Assembly: GCA_029269725.1 (NCBI GenBank)
Contig: JARJHS010000008.1
Span: 184,388 to 248,387 of the forward strand
Length of the DNA: 64,000 nt
Direction of reading: 5' to 3'
Source of the DNA: Pollutibacter soli
Lineage (GTDB): Bacteria; Bacteroidota; Bacteroidia; Chitinophagales; Chitinophagaceae
In this document: positions 45,328 through 54,929 of the stretch, in pieces
Layout: the number at the start of each line of letters is the position of its first letter
Numbering within the stretch: position 1 is the stretch's first letter
Translations under genes and position numbers: made by a program
Notes under the pieces: generated by a model
What the model was told of the DNA's origin: nothing
Database searches by the model: none
The model's input: the letters and a program-made list of their open reading frames with translations, nothing else

Positions 45328-47073
45328 TCAATAAGCGCGTGCATCGTCGTCACCGCGCTTATCACCTACCGCTTCAAGCAGTAATTTGTTGGATACAGAC
45401 TTTGTAATTTTAATTACTTCGGTACGACCGATATATCCGCGTTTGGATATTTTGTACCCCATTTTTTTCAGTTGTGAAACGGTATCGTCGGGAAAATCTG
45501 CTTCAACAAAAATTTCATCGGGCATCCATTGATGATGAAATTTAGGTTTGTTTACGGCATCGGATACACTAAGATTGAAATCTATTACATTCATGATGGT
45601 TTGCAAAACCGACGTTGGAATTGTTGTGCCACCGGGAGTGCCGACTACCAGGTAAGGTTGATTATTTTTTAAAACGATGGTCGGTGTCATTGAACTCAGC
45701 ATCCGTTTTCCGGCCGCAATGGCGTTGTTTTCATTTCCAAGAGCGCCATACATGTTTGGCACACCTGGCTTGATACTGAAATCATCCATTTCATTGTTCA
45801 TTAAAAAACCAGCGCCACTGACAACAGTGCCCGATCCATAACCACCATTTAAAGTAGTGGTTACAGAAATGGCATTTCCCCATTGGTCAACAACCGAAAG
45901 ATGCGTTGTTTCTTCGCTCTCCGGGGTTGGAATTCCAGCCTTTATTTCGCTACTGTTACCTGCTTTGTCTGGCTGATAATCCGCCATTCTTTTTTCGAGA
46001 TAGGACTTGCTTACCAGTTGCTTCACTGGAACTTTCACTTTATCAATATCACCTAAATATTCAGCACGATCAGCATAAGCGCGTCTCTCTGTTTCCGTGA
46101 CGAGTTGTACAGCGTCGGCAGAAAGAAATCCTTTTTCAGCGATGTTTTTACCGGAAATCATTGTCAGCGTCTGTTGTAAAATGATTCCACCGCTGCTGGG
46201 TAATGGCATACTTAAAATAGTATAACCATTATAAGTGAACTCAACCGGAATTCTTTCGCGCACCTTATAATTTTTGAGATCAGCATTGGTAATGATGCCA
46301 TTCCCTCTTTTCATTTCTGCAACAATCAGATTGGCCGTTTCGCCTTCGTAAAATCCGGCAGCTCCTTTGTCCCTGATTCTTTTTAAAGTATTAGCAAGAT
46401 CTTTTTGAATAAGGGTATCTCCTTCTTTCCAGGAAGTTTCCTTTACAAAAACCGGAACCACAGTATTATATCTGATGAATGCATCACGATGCCTGTTGAG
46501 GGATGATGCTTCTGATTTAGTAATGACAAAGCCCTTTTCAGCAAGCAGGATTGCAGGAGCAATCAGATCCCTGAATGGAAGTTTTGCATACCGATGTGAA
46601 AAAAATAAACCAGCAACGGTACCTGGAATTCCGGAAGCAAGATGGCCATTCTGACTTTTCTCCGTAAGAGCGTTCCCATCTTTATCAATATACATATCAC
46701 GGTGGGCCGCCGCAGGTGCAGACTCGCGATAATCAACAGCGATTTTTTTTCCATCCTGTAAATATCCGACCATGAACCCGCCTCCTCCAATATTTCCTGC
46801 TCCAGGATACACTACTGCCAATGCTAACTGAACAGCTATTGCAGCATCAACCGCGTTACCTCCTGACTTTAAAATCCGTATACCCACTTCACTTGCCAGG
46901 GGATGTGCGGTTACAACAGCTCCCTTGCTTCCTTCTGCCTGTTTTTTAATCTCGTATTGATAGGGATTAAAACCAGGTTGCTGTTGCTGAGCAACCGAAA
47001 AGAGTGAAGTAGTGAGCGAAATAAAAATACAGAAGAAAATTTTTGAAGCTGTCCAGATCGAAATGCGGTTCAT
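45328..47073 (-). CDS. ggt: Gamma-glutamyltransferase
   Basis: ATG 47073 gives 581 residues with a signal peptide; an extension to 47145 adds a polar, unlikely leader. The large subunit contains AVVTAHPLASEVGIRILKSGGNAVDAAIAVQLALAVVYP and GGGGFMVGYL. Autocleavage would occur before the first Thr of EETTHLSVVDQWGNAISVTTTLN (Thr389 in this numbering), creating the N-terminal nucleophile of the small subunit. GYGSGTVVSGAGFLMNNEMDDFS and the GKRMLSSMTPTIVL, GTPGGTTIP loop complete the active site. The enzyme hydrolyses or transfers gamma-glutamyl groups from glutathione in the periplasm. It diverges from the M14 peptidase gene. Confidence 0.97.
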   Translation of the reverse strand: MNRISIWTASKIFFCIFISLTTSLFSVAQQQQPGFNPYQYEIKKQAEGSKGAVVTAHPLASEVGIRILKSGGNAVDAAIAVQLALAVVYPGAGNIGGGGFMVGYLQDGKKIAVDYRESAPAAAHRDMYIDKDGNALTEKSQNGHLASGIPGTVAGLFFSHRYAKLPFRDLIAPAILLAEKGFVITKSEASSLNRHRDAFIRYNTVVPVFVKETSWKEGDTLIQKDLANTLKRIRDKGAAGFYEGETANLIVAEMKRGNGIITNADLKNYKVRERIPVEFTYNGYTILSMPLPSSGGIILQQTLTMISGKNIAEKGFLSADAVQLVTETERRAYADRAEYLGDIDKVKVPVKQLVSKSYLEKRMADYQPDKAGNSSEIKAGIPTPESEETTHLSVVDQWGNAISVTTTLNGGYGSGTVVSGAGFLMNNEMDDFSIKPGVPNMYGALGNENNAIAAGKRMLSSMTPTIVLKNNQPYLVVGTPGGTTIPTSVLQTIMNVIDFNLSVSDAVNKPKFHHQWMPDEIFVEADFPDDTVSQLKKMGYKISKRGYIGRTEVIKITKSVSNKLLLEAVGDKRGDDDARAY

Positions 47074-47170
47074 GGTATAAAAATAAAACAATGGAGAATC
47101 CGGTAACTGCATTTCTTTCAAATGCTCATCTTTCTTTATTTTCACGCCCTGTTAAAAAAAATCGCGGACT

Positions 47171-49723
47171 ATGATAGCAAGACAGGCCCTGTTACTAGTA
47201 TTTCTTTCTTTTATAATATCAGCAACTGCACAGGAAACTTTCAGGAGCCCGGAGCAATTCCTGGGTTATCCATTAGGAAGCCGGTATTCGAGACATAACC
47301 AGATTGTGGGTTATTTTGAACATGCTGCGCGCACCAACCCAACAAAAGTGAAGATCCAATCCTATGGACAAACTTACGAAGGTCGTCCGTTGATGGTGGC
47401 GTTCATCGGTACTCCTGAAAACATTGCCAACCTGGAGCAGATACGCCAGAACAATCTTCGCCTGGCAGGTATAGCAAAAGATAAAGCTGCGCCTTCGGAA
47501 ACAACTGCGGCGTTGGTCTGGTTGAGTTATAATGTGCATGGTAACGAACCCTCTTCCAGTGAAGCTGCGATGAAAACTTTATTTGCATTACTTGACCCAA
47601 CCAATACACAAACTGCACAATGGTTGAAAAATACCGTGGTGATACTTGATCCATGTATTAACCCGGATGGCCGTGACCGTTATGCCAACTGGCAGAATGG
47701 TGCAGCCAACAAAGTTCCTGATGCTAATCCGCAAACGAGGGAGCATCGCGAACCATGGCCCGGTGGTCGTGTGAACCATTACTTTTTTGATCTTAACCGT
47801 GATTGGGCCTGGCAGACACAGCAGGAGTCGCGCCAGCGTATGGAACTCTACAATCAGTGGTTGCCACAGGTACACGTAGATTTTCATGAACAGAGCTATA
47901 ACAGTCCATATTATTTCGCGCCGGCGGCAGAACCTTATCATGAAGTCATTACTCCATGGCAGCGCGATTTTCAGATCCTGATAGGGAAAAACAACGCGAA
48001 GTATTTTGACGAAAAAGGCTGGTTGTTTTTCACAAAAGAAAGATTCGATCTTTTCTACCCAAGCTATGGCGATACTTATCCTACTTACAATGGTGCTATC
48101 GGTATGACATTCGAACAGGGTGGCGGGCCCAGTGGGGGAAAAGCAGTCCGCACGCAGGATGGTGACACGCTCACACTTGCTGACAGGATAGAGCATCACT
48201 ATACAACAGGTCTTTCTACAATCGAGGTTACTTCTACGAATGCGGCAAGACTCATAAAAGAGTTCAGGAAATTTTTTACCGATGGCGTTAACGGGACTTT
48301 TGGTGATTACAAGACTTATGTAATCCGTCACACCAATTCAATGGGTGCCGAAGCGGGTGATCTTGGCCGTTACCTGAAAAATAATGGAATCGAATTCGGA
48401 TATGCCGGTACCAAGGTGGCATCAAAAGGGTACAATTTCACAACACGTAAAGAAGAATCATTCAGCATTAATCCGAACGATGTTATCATCTCTGCATTTC
48501 AACCAAAGTCTGCGATGGTAAAGGTGTTGTTTGAACCGGACAGTAAGCTTGTCGATTCAAATACTTATGATATTACTTCATGGTCGCTGCCCTATGCGCT
48601 TGGTCTCGAAGCTTATGGCGTTAAGGATAAAATTCTTCCTTCACCACCAAGCGCTGAACAGGTAAAGAAATCAGCGATGTCTGAAACGGTAAAACAAGCT
48701 TATGCCTGGGTAGCGCCCTGGAACAGTTCAGGATCTGCAGCATTGCTTGCGCAACTTCTGACGGCAGGCATCAAGGTCAGGTATGCGGAGCAACCATTTC
48801 AGAGCAATGGTAAAACTTTTGATAAAGGAAGTCTGATCATTACCAGGGCTGCGAATAGTTCTTTTGGAGATCAGTTATACACGGCCATCGGCAAAGCTCT
48901 TGCAGGTGCACCGGGTTTTCATGAAACAATAGAGCCGATACAATCCGGGTATGTAGATAAAGGATTTGATATTGGAAGCAGTATGGTGAGATACATCAAT
49001 ACACCTAAGGTTGCACTAATCATGGGAGACGGTATTTCTGCAAACGCTTCGGGTGAACTTTGGTATTATTTCGAACAGGAGTTGAAATATCCTGTGTCGA
49101 CCATTAATGCAACAGATCTCGCGCAGGTAAACCTCAGAAATTTTGATGTGATCATTATGCCTGATGGGAACTATCGCAATTTCAGCGATAAAACTGTAAC
49201 TGAAGAACTCAGGCGCTTTGTACAGGCTGGCGGACGGTTGATTGCTATCGAAAACGCAGTGTCGGTGTTATCTAACCTGGACTGGGCAATCAAAAAGAAA
49301 AAAGAAGATTCTAAAAAGGAAGATGATAAACCTGATTATAATCTTCTCAAAAAATATGGCAATCGCGAGAGGGACTACCTTGTAAACACGATTCCGGGTG
49401 CCATCTTCAGAGTTGAGCTTGACAATTCCCACCCACTGGGTTTCGGATACAAAGGGCAATACCTCACATTAAAACAGGATGACAATATTTATGAGTTTAT
49501 GAAAGAGGATGGATGGAATGTGGGAGTGATTAAGAAAGACAGCTATATCACTGGTTTTGCAGGTGCCGGTACTAAACAGAAACTAAAAGATGGTTTACTG
49601 ATCGGTGTCCAGGAAATAGGCAGAGGTAATGTGATCTATTTTGCCGATGATCCTATCTTCAGAGGTTTCTGGGAAAACGGAAAGTTGATGCTGGCAAATG
49701 CTGTGTTTTTGGTAGGAGAGTAG
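47171..49723 (+). CDS. Secreted M14 family zinc carboxypeptidase
   Basis: This 850-residue exported protein has a signal peptide (about 1-20) and an M14 domain (about 30-380). Zinc ligands are His123 and Glu126 in YNVHGNEPSSSEA and a later histidine in QVHVDFHEQSYNSPYYFAP (about 235-239). LDPCINPDGRDRYANW holds the substrate-binding Asn/Arg region, and GMTFEQGGG supplies the catalytic Glu. The second half (about 400-850) is a beta-rich and ThuA/GAT-like region with FDVIIMPDGNYRNF and LRRFVQAGGRLIAIENAV. The acidic/basic KKKKEDSKKEDDKPD linker near 725 is solvent exposed. It probably trims peptides outside the cytoplasm. Confidence 0.93.
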   Translation: MIARQALLLVFLSFIISATAQETFRSPEQFLGYPLGSRYSRHNQIVGYFEHAARTNPTKVKIQSYGQTYEGRPLMVAFIGTPENIANLEQIRQNNLRLAGIAKDKAAPSETTAALVWLSYNVHGNEPSSSEAAMKTLFALLDPTNTQTAQWLKNTVVILDPCINPDGRDRYANWQNGAANKVPDANPQTREHREPWPGGRVNHYFFDLNRDWAWQTQQESRQRMELYNQWLPQVHVDFHEQSYNSPYYFAPAAEPYHEVITPWQRDFQILIGKNNAKYFDEKGWLFFTKERFDLFYPSYGDTYPTYNGAIGMTFEQGGGPSGGKAVRTQDGDTLTLADRIEHHYTTGLSTIEVTSTNAARLIKEFRKFFTDGVNGTFGDYKTYVIRHTNSMGAEAGDLGRYLKNNGIEFGYAGTKVASKGYNFTTRKEESFSINPNDVIISAFQPKSAMVKVLFEPDSKLVDSNTYDITSWSLPYALGLEAYGVKDKILPSPPSAEQVKKSAMSETVKQAYAWVAPWNSSGSAALLAQLLTAGIKVRYAEQPFQSNGKTFDKGSLIITRAANSSFGDQLYTAIGKALAGAPGFHETIEPIQSGYVDKGFDIGSSMVRYINTPKVALIMGDGISANASGELWYYFEQELKYPVSTINATDLAQVNLRNFDVIIMPDGNYRNFSDKTVTEELRRFVQAGGRLIAIENAVSVLSNLDWAIKKKKEDSKKEDDKPDYNLLKKYGNRERDYLVNTIPGAIFRVELDNSHPLGFGYKGQYLTLKQDDNIYEFMKEDGWNVGVIKKDSYITGFAGAGTKQKLKDGLLIGVQEIGRGNVIYFADDPIFRGFWENGKLMLANAVFLVGE

Positions 49724-50156
49724 GAGAGGACAGAATACCGGAAGAGAAGGCGAAAATTGAAAACGGAAAACGGAAAACCGGAATAATCAGAGTTGACAGC
49801 AACTATCATCCGTTAGGTTATTCGTAGAGACAAGGTATGCCTTGTCTTGGCAGGAAAACAGAATAAGGGATACAGAATACAGGAAGAATGGTCTGAAACG
49901 GGAGCCAGAAGCTGAAAAAGGAAGAATTAAAAATATGGTCACTGTAGAATATCTGCTGCCTGTTGCCTGTGAAATTTAACGAAAAAAGCATCCGGGCAAG
50001 CAACACCTGCTGCCCGCTGCCTATATAAAAAAGTTAAAAAAAACAAAAAGCCCCTGATCATTTTCTTTAGAGATTCATTTGTAATACTTTTAAGCCTTAC
50101 ATATTACTGCCATTATCCGGATTTGCAGTTTGGATAATGGCAGATGTTTAATACGC
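49724..50156. other. Gene-free stretch with repeat-like DNA before the deacetylase operon
   Basis: No gene is seen. It begins with a short array (GAAAACGGAAAACGGAAAAC type, about 49754-49780), then the palindrome AGACAAGG TATG CCTTGTCT at 49828-49847 preceded by GTAG. A third hairpin, CGGGC plus AGCA pairing with TGCT plus GCCCG, spans about 49992-50017. The promoter of the deacetylase operon should lie between about 50050 and 50150, but no convincing TAnnTTTG match was found. Confidence 0.55.
49828..49847. repeat. AGACAAGG/CCTTGTCT palindrome of the GTAGAGAC family
   Basis: An 8-bp perfect stem with a TATG loop, preceded by GTAG as in the hairpin at 37576. It lies about 105 bases after the M14 peptidase stop. 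Without a flanking T-run on the plus strand it is a poor terminator and more likely a dispersed intergenic repeat. Confidence 0.6.
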
Positions 50157-52670
50157 ATGAAGAAACTTTTACTCATTTTACTGATCTCTGCTTCCACGCT
50201 TGCAAAAGCCCAGGCTCCTCAGCAATGGAGCAGCAGCGAGATCGGACTTGCACTTAAAAAATTAAAGGTACTTGGCACGGTTCTGTACATCGCTGCTCAC
50301 CCTGATGATGAGAACACCCAACTCCTGGCATATTTCTCGAAAGGAAAAAATTATCGCACAGGTTATCTCTCTCTTACCCGTGGGGACGGCGGCCAGAACC
50401 TGATCGGTGATGAACAGGGAATCGAACTCGGTTTGTTGCGTACCCAGGAGTTATTATCAGCCAGGCGAATTGATGGAGCCCAGCAGTTTTTTAGTCGCGC
50501 CTATGATTTTGGTTTTTCAAAATCAACAGATGAAGCATTAACCATCTGGGGGAAGGATAAAATCCTTTCTGACGTTGTTTGGGTGATTCGAAACTTCAGA
50601 CCTGATATCATTATTACGCGCTTCCCGCCGGATGAAAGGGCCGGCCATGGTCAGCACTCCGCTTCGAGTGTGCTTGCGCGTGAGGCATTTGACGCTGCTG
50701 GCGACAAAACGAAATTTCCTGAACAGTTTCAATATGGCGTGGAACCGTGGCAGCCAAAACATATTTTCTGGAACACATACAATTTTGGTGCGTTTAATAC
50801 AACTGCCAATGATCAGCTAAAGATCGACGTCGGCGTTTACCAGAATATGCTGGGAAAAAGTTTCGGAGAAATTTCATCACAAAGCCGCAGCCAGCATAAG
50901 AGCCAGGGTTTTGGCGATGAATCTTCACGCGGTGAGGAGTTTGAGTTTCTCAAGAACCTGGCTGGCGATGTGCAATTGAAAGATCCCTTTACTGATATTC
51001 CAACCGACTGGAGCAGGGTAGAAGGTGGCAAAGTGATTGAAACAAAAATTGATTCGATTATCGAAAATTATTCTTTGGACCGGCCTGATCTTTCTGTGTT
51101 ACCGCTTGCTGAATTATATAAATCCATTTCTGCACTTCCGGAAAGTTACTGGCGCAAAGTGAAGCTGGCAGAAGTACAGAAACTGATTGCTATGGCTTCC
51201 GGTTTGTACATGGAAGCAGTAGTTTCATCGCCCCTGGCAGTAATCGGTGATTCATTGGGAGTGAAAATCAATCTCATCAACCGGTCATCTGCAAAAATGC
51301 AATTGAAGTTTTTGCAGCTGGAATCATTTCAGAAAGCAACCGATACTACGCTGGCGCCTAACCGAAATTATACTACCAGCGAAAAAATCGCTGTAGCGCT
51401 GAATAAACCCATCAGTCAGCCATACTGGCTGGTGAATGAAATGGAAAAAGGATCCTATACCGTGAAGGATCAGCAATTAATTGGTCTTCCCGAAAGTCCC
51501 GCATCTTATAATGTTACCGCTGAGTTGATAATTGAAGGTACCAGGCATATATTCTCAATTCCTGTTCAGTATAAGCATACTGATCCGGTAAGAGGCGAAC
51601 TCTTCGAACCACTCACAGTAACTAATCCGGTCAGCCTGAATACAAGTCCCCCGGTGATGTTATTTCACAAAGGTCAGATTACGACACGTTCTCTGAATCT
51701 CAGCATTACATCCTATACCGATCTTACTTCAACAGACAACGGTTGGATGTATCGATACGGCACTACTGATCAGCGTTTACCAGATAGTTTAGTGCGTTTG
51801 AGAAAAAATAGTACCCGTACCAAACAGGTTTCGGTGAGCAACAAGTTTATGAATGGTAATGAAAAAGACAGATTAATGGCGAGCTTCCTTTACAAATTTA
51901 ACGGAGCAGAAAAAGGCGGATACCTGGCCATGGCGACAATCAATTATAACCATATTCCCCCGATCAGGTATTTCTACCAGGATGGAGTGACCATATTGAA
52001 TCTGCCTGTTAAAATTGCGGGTAAGCGTGTAGGTTATATCAAAGGGGCTGGAGACAGGGTTCCGGAGGCATTGGGCGAATTGGGTTTCACCGTAAGTTAC
52101 CTTACCGAACAGGATATGGATCCTGTGGTGTTAAAAAAGTATGATGCCATTGTAACAGGCATTCGCGCATATAATGTTCATGACTGGCTTAGCGCTCACT
52201 ATGATGATCTGATGCAATATGTAAAAGAAGGCGGCAACCTGGTGGTACAGTACAATACCAACAGTTTCGCGGGCCCCTTCCAGGCAAAGATGAGTCCATT
52301 TCCTTTTGAAGTGTCACGTAACCGCGTAACCGATGAAAATGCAGTTGTTAATTTCGAAATACCGAACGATGAATTACTGAATCGCCCCAATAAAATAACA
52401 GCTTCTGATTTCGAAGGCTGGATACAGGAACGGGGAATTTACTTTGCAGAAAAAACAGAAACCAATTTCAGAACGGTTTTATCTATGAAAGATCCCGTCG
52501 ATAAAGCTCTTCAAAAGGGAAGTCTTATTGCAGCCAAATACGGAAAGGGAAGATTTATATATACAGGACTTGCATTTTTCCGACAGTTGCCTGCTGGTGT
52601 TCCGGGTGCCTATCGACTTTTTGCCAATCTTGTTTCAAATCCAAACAGCAGCATAGATGGCACAAAATAA
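50157..52670 (+). CDS. PIG-L (LmbE-like) family deacetylase, large secreted form
   Basis: ATG 50157 gives 837 residues with a signal peptide (about 1-18). The PIG-L domain (about 35-280) contains LYIAAHPDDENTQLLAYF (AHPDDE metal motif), YLSLTRGDGGQNLIGDEQG, LLRTQELLSARRIDG and ITRFPPDERAGHGQHSASS with the third metal histidine. Beyond it come an NPCBM/Ig-like beta region and a C-terminal GAT-like domain (YDAIVTGIRAYN, QYVKEGGNLVVQYN). The family removes N-acetyl groups from GlcNAc-type substrates. It is the first gene of a unit continuing into two micro-proteins and a Na+ symporter, suggesting deacetylation outside followed by uptake. Confidence 0.93.
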   Translation: MKKLLLILLISASTLAKAQAPQQWSSSEIGLALKKLKVLGTVLYIAAHPDDENTQLLAYFSKGKNYRTGYLSLTRGDGGQNLIGDEQGIELGLLRTQELLSARRIDGAQQFFSRAYDFGFSKSTDEALTIWGKDKILSDVVWVIRNFRPDIIITRFPPDERAGHGQHSASSVLAREAFDAAGDKTKFPEQFQYGVEPWQPKHIFWNTYNFGAFNTTANDQLKIDVGVYQNMLGKSFGEISSQSRSQHKSQGFGDESSRGEEFEFLKNLAGDVQLKDPFTDIPTDWSRVEGGKVIETKIDSIIENYSLDRPDLSVLPLAELYKSISALPESYWRKVKLAEVQKLIAMASGLYMEAVVSSPLAVIGDSLGVKINLINRSSAKMQLKFLQLESFQKATDTTLAPNRNYTTSEKIAVALNKPISQPYWLVNEMEKGSYTVKDQQLIGLPESPASYNVTAELIIEGTRHIFSIPVQYKHTDPVRGELFEPLTVTNPVSLNTSPPVMLFHKGQITTRSLNLSITSYTDLTSTDNGWMYRYGTTDQRLPDSLVRLRKNSTRTKQVSVSNKFMNGNEKDRLMASFLYKFNGAEKGGYLAMATINYNHIPPIRYFYQDGVTILNLPVKIAGKRVGYIKGAGDRVPEALGELGFTVSYLTEQDMDPVVLKKYDAIVTGIRAYNVHDWLSAHYDDLMQYVKEGGNLVVQYNTNSFAGPFQAKMSPFPFEVSRNRVTDENAVVNFEIPNDELLNRPNKITASDFEGWIQERGIYFAEKTETNFRTVLSMKDPVDKALQKGSLIAAKYGKGRFIYTGLAFFRQLPAGVPGAYRLFANLVSNPNSSIDGTK

Positions 52671-52809
52671 TACAAGTCACAGATCAGGTGTTGGATTGGT
52701 TGCAGGTCTGGCGATCGGCGTATTGGCAACCATTATTTTCAAGAAGCTGGCCATTGGATTGCTGATCGGTATCATTGTCGCATTCCTGTTAAGCCGTATG
52801 AGTAAATAA
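52657..52809 (+). CDS. Micro-protein with a Gly-rich membrane hairpin (50 residues)
   Basis: ATG 52657 overlaps the deacetylase stop by 14 bases and the frame ends at TAA 52809. The 50-residue product has a polar start (AQNNTSHRSG), two hydrophobic stretches VGLVAGLAIGVLATIIF and LAIGLLIGIIVAFLL separated by KK, and ends SRMSK. It looks like a small two-helix glycine-zipper inner-membrane protein. No family recognised. Tight overlap suggests translational coupling. Confidence 0.7.
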   Translation: MAQNNTSHRSGVGLVAGLAIGVLATIIFKKLAIGLLIGIIVAFLLSRMSK

Positions 52810-52815
52810 TATTTT

Positions 52816-52938
52816 ATGCCGGAAACAGACGAAAAGCCACCATTGTTTAAAACCTGGAAAGGTTGGTATGCATTGGTGATCGGGCTGTTATTGTTGCAGA
52901 TCATATTGTTTGCGCAATTGACTAAACTGTTTTCATGA
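52816..52938 (+). CDS. Single-pass membrane micro-protein (40 residues)
   Basis: ATG 52816 to TGA 52938 encodes 40 residues: a charged N terminus (PETDEKPPLFKTWKGW), then one hydrophobic segment YALVIGLLLLQIILFAQL and a short tail TKLFS. The stop overlaps the symporter ATG by four bases (ATGA), and the preceding micro-protein ends six bases upstream. Position argues for a small accessory subunit of the symporter, as seen for some other solute/sodium symporters; this is inference. Confidence 0.72.
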   Translation: MPETDEKPPLFKTWKGWYALVIGLLLLQIILFAQLTKLFS

Positions 52939-54653
52939 GCACGATTGACTGGGCCGTATTGATCCTGACGCTTGGCGGGATCATCATTTATGGTGTTTAC
53001 AAAAGCAGGAGTAGCCGAAACCTCGAAGGCTATTTTCTCAGCAACCGGGAGATGCCCTGGTGGATTGTGCTGTTGAGCATCATGGGAACGCAGGCCAGTG
53101 CTGTAACTTTTCTTTCGGCTCCCGGCCAGGCATATACTGATGGAATGCGCTTTGTGCAGTATTATTTCGGTCTGCCATTCGCGATGGTAGTATTGTGCAT
53201 CACGTTTGTTCCCATCTTTCATAAACTCAAACTCTATACTGCTTACGAATTCCTTGAAAAAAGATTCGATGTAAAAACAAGAACGTACACATCGTTTTTG
53301 TTTTTATTATCACGCGCCCTTTCAACAGGTATCAGTGTTTATGCGCCCGCTATAATACTTTCCTCTCTGCTGGGCTGGAATATTTATCTCACGAATATTG
53401 TCATGGGAGGTATGCTGATCATTTATACCGTAACTGGCGGCGCGCGCGCAGTAGCGTATACTCAGCAATTGCAACTGATCATCGTGTTTATCGGGTTGAT
53501 CATTGCCGGATACATGGTCGTTCACTTTTTACCTGCCAATGTCGGTTTTACAGATGCCTTGCTAATCGGCGGTAAAATGGGCAAATTCAATGTGATTACC
53601 ACCGGCATCAGTGAAAAAGGATTTGACTGGACAGATCGATTCAATATTTTTAGCGGTGTTATTGGCGGCTTTTTTCTCTCCCTAGCTTATTTCGGTACTG
53701 ATCAGAGCCAGGTAGGCAGGTATCTTACCGCAAAATCCGTTCGCGAAAGCAGGATGGGCCTGCTGATGAACGGGATCGTTAAAGTGCCGATGCAGTTCCT
53801 GATATTATTAATCGGAGTTCTTGTTTTTACATTTTATCAATTTAATAGCGCTCCTGTTTTTTTTAATGATATTCCGCTTTCACAATTGCGTGAGTCAGAC
53901 AAGGCTGATTCATTGAAGCTGCTTGAGGACAGCTACTCATCACTCTCAAAGGAAAAACAAAAACTTGTTGCCGACTTCGTTCAGCAACCCAATGGTTCTG
54001 CCGAATCAGATCGTGTAACGGATCAGATGCTGGATATACAGGAAAAGCAAAATAGTCTGCGGGAAGAAGTTAAGCAGTTGGTGGAAAAGAATGTTTCCAA
54101 ATCGGAATCAAACGATACCAATTATATATTTATCCGTTTTGTGCTTGACCATTTGCCTGCAGGCCTTGTGGGTTTGTTGATTGCAATAATTTTTCTTGCG
54201 GCCTGGGGAAGTATTGCAGCTGCACTGAATTCACTGGCATCTGCTACCGTTGTCGATTTTCATAAAAAGTTCATCAATAAAAATTTAACCGACGAACAGG
54301 ATTTCAGGGTATCACGATGGTACACACTGCTTTGGGGAGTATTCTGTGTTGCAGTCGCCATTTTTGTTACTGGTCTCGGTAGCCTCATTGAAGCAGTGAA
54401 TGTGCTCGGCTCCTGGTTTTATGGGGTGATGCTTGGTATTTTTCTGGTGGCCTTCTACATGAAAAAAATAGGAGGGAACGCGGTGTTTGTTGCAGCAATT
54501 GTTGGAGAGATTATCGTCATCGGAACTTATGCATTCACTGATATTGGTTGGTTATGGCTCAATGTAATCGGCGCTGTGGCTGTAGTGTTCCTCGCCTGGA
54601 TTTTACAGGTTACGATTTTCGCCAGTTCTAAGCAGGGAGTAAAGCAAATTTAA
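52935..54653 (+). CDS. Sodium:solute symporter family transporter
   Basis: This 572-residue SSS-family protein has about 13 membrane segments. It opens STIDWAVLILTLGGIIIYGVYKSRSSRNLEGYFLSNREMPWW, then GTQASAVTFLSAPGQAYTDGMRF, YTAYEFLEKRF and LPAGLVGLLIAIIFLAAWGSIAAALNSLASATVVDF. Sodium-site residues in the TM1 and TM8 motifs look present. Between two membrane segments (about 310-400) is an 85-residue hydrophilic, probably coiled-coil loop rich in Lys/Glu/Gln (LEDSYSSLSKEKQKL; MLDIQEKQNSLREEVKQL). It is translationally coupled to the 40-residue micro-protein. Substrate could be a deacetylated sugar product, but that is inference. Confidence 0.93.
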   Translation: MSTIDWAVLILTLGGIIIYGVYKSRSSRNLEGYFLSNREMPWWIVLLSIMGTQASAVTFLSAPGQAYTDGMRFVQYYFGLPFAMVVLCITFVPIFHKLKLYTAYEFLEKRFDVKTRTYTSFLFLLSRALSTGISVYAPAIILSSLLGWNIYLTNIVMGGMLIIYTVTGGARAVAYTQQLQLIIVFIGLIIAGYMVVHFLPANVGFTDALLIGGKMGKFNVITTGISEKGFDWTDRFNIFSGVIGGFFLSLAYFGTDQSQVGRYLTAKSVRESRMGLLMNGIVKVPMQFLILLIGVLVFTFYQFNSAPVFFNDIPLSQLRESDKADSLKLLEDSYSSLSKEKQKLVADFVQQPNGSAESDRVTDQMLDIQEKQNSLREEVKQLVEKNVSKSESNDTNYIFIRFVLDHLPAGLVGLLIAIIFLAAWGSIAAALNSLASATVVDFHKKFINKNLTDEQDFRVSRWYTLLWGVFCVAVAIFVTGLGSLIEAVNVLGSWFYGVMLGIFLVAFYMKKIGGNAVFVAAIVGEIIVIGTYAFTDIGWLWLNVIGAVAVVFLAWILQVTIFASSKQGVKQI

Positions 54654-54671
54654 CTTTTGTGGCGAAAACGA

Positions 54672-54707
54672 CCAGGTATCCGATACTTGCAAGTATCGGA
54701 TACCTGG
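54672..54707. repeat. Perfect 36-bp palindrome, copy 2
   Basis: Identical to the palindrome at 32520-32555 and placed 18 bases after the symporter stop, again in a convergent intergenic gap. The flanks are homologous to those of copy 1 over about 100 bases with matching spacing but diverged sequence. The rest of the gap (54708-54929) holds only this flank and the terminator at 54870-54902. Confidence 0.9.
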
Positions 54708-54869
54708 CGGATTTCACGAAGTTTGACATCAAACCCGGAAAAAACAAGTGATTTTTCTCCTCAGCAAATGTTTTATTCCTTTCCATATCAGTGGATTTCA
54801 TCAGTTGAATGGAAGGATAATTTCTTAATCGCGCGTAACAGGCGTGGTGGAAATCTGGCGATTTTTCGC

Positions 54870-54902
54870 CAAAAAAAACTGCTTCAATTGTTTTGAAGCA
54901 GT
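54870..54902 (-). terminator. Intrinsic terminator of the NTF2-like gene
   Basis: On the minus strand ACTGCTTCA (54902-54894) pairs perfectly with TGAAGCAGT (54886-54878) around a 7-base loop, followed by TTTTTTTT (54877-54870). It is 28 bases past the stop of the NTF2-like gene. Confidence 0.88.
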
Positions 54903-54929
54903 CCTGAAAATTTTTTTCCCAGGCGGTGT

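Noticed and set aside
47588..48331. 247-residue minus-strand frame opposite the M14 peptidase
   Set aside because: It is fully antisense to a well-supported gene, has no domain and has cysteine/histidine-rich composition typical of shadow frames.
54657..54896. 79-residue plus-strand frame behind the symporter
   Set aside because: It reads through the palindrome and the opposing terminator; no start signal and no family.
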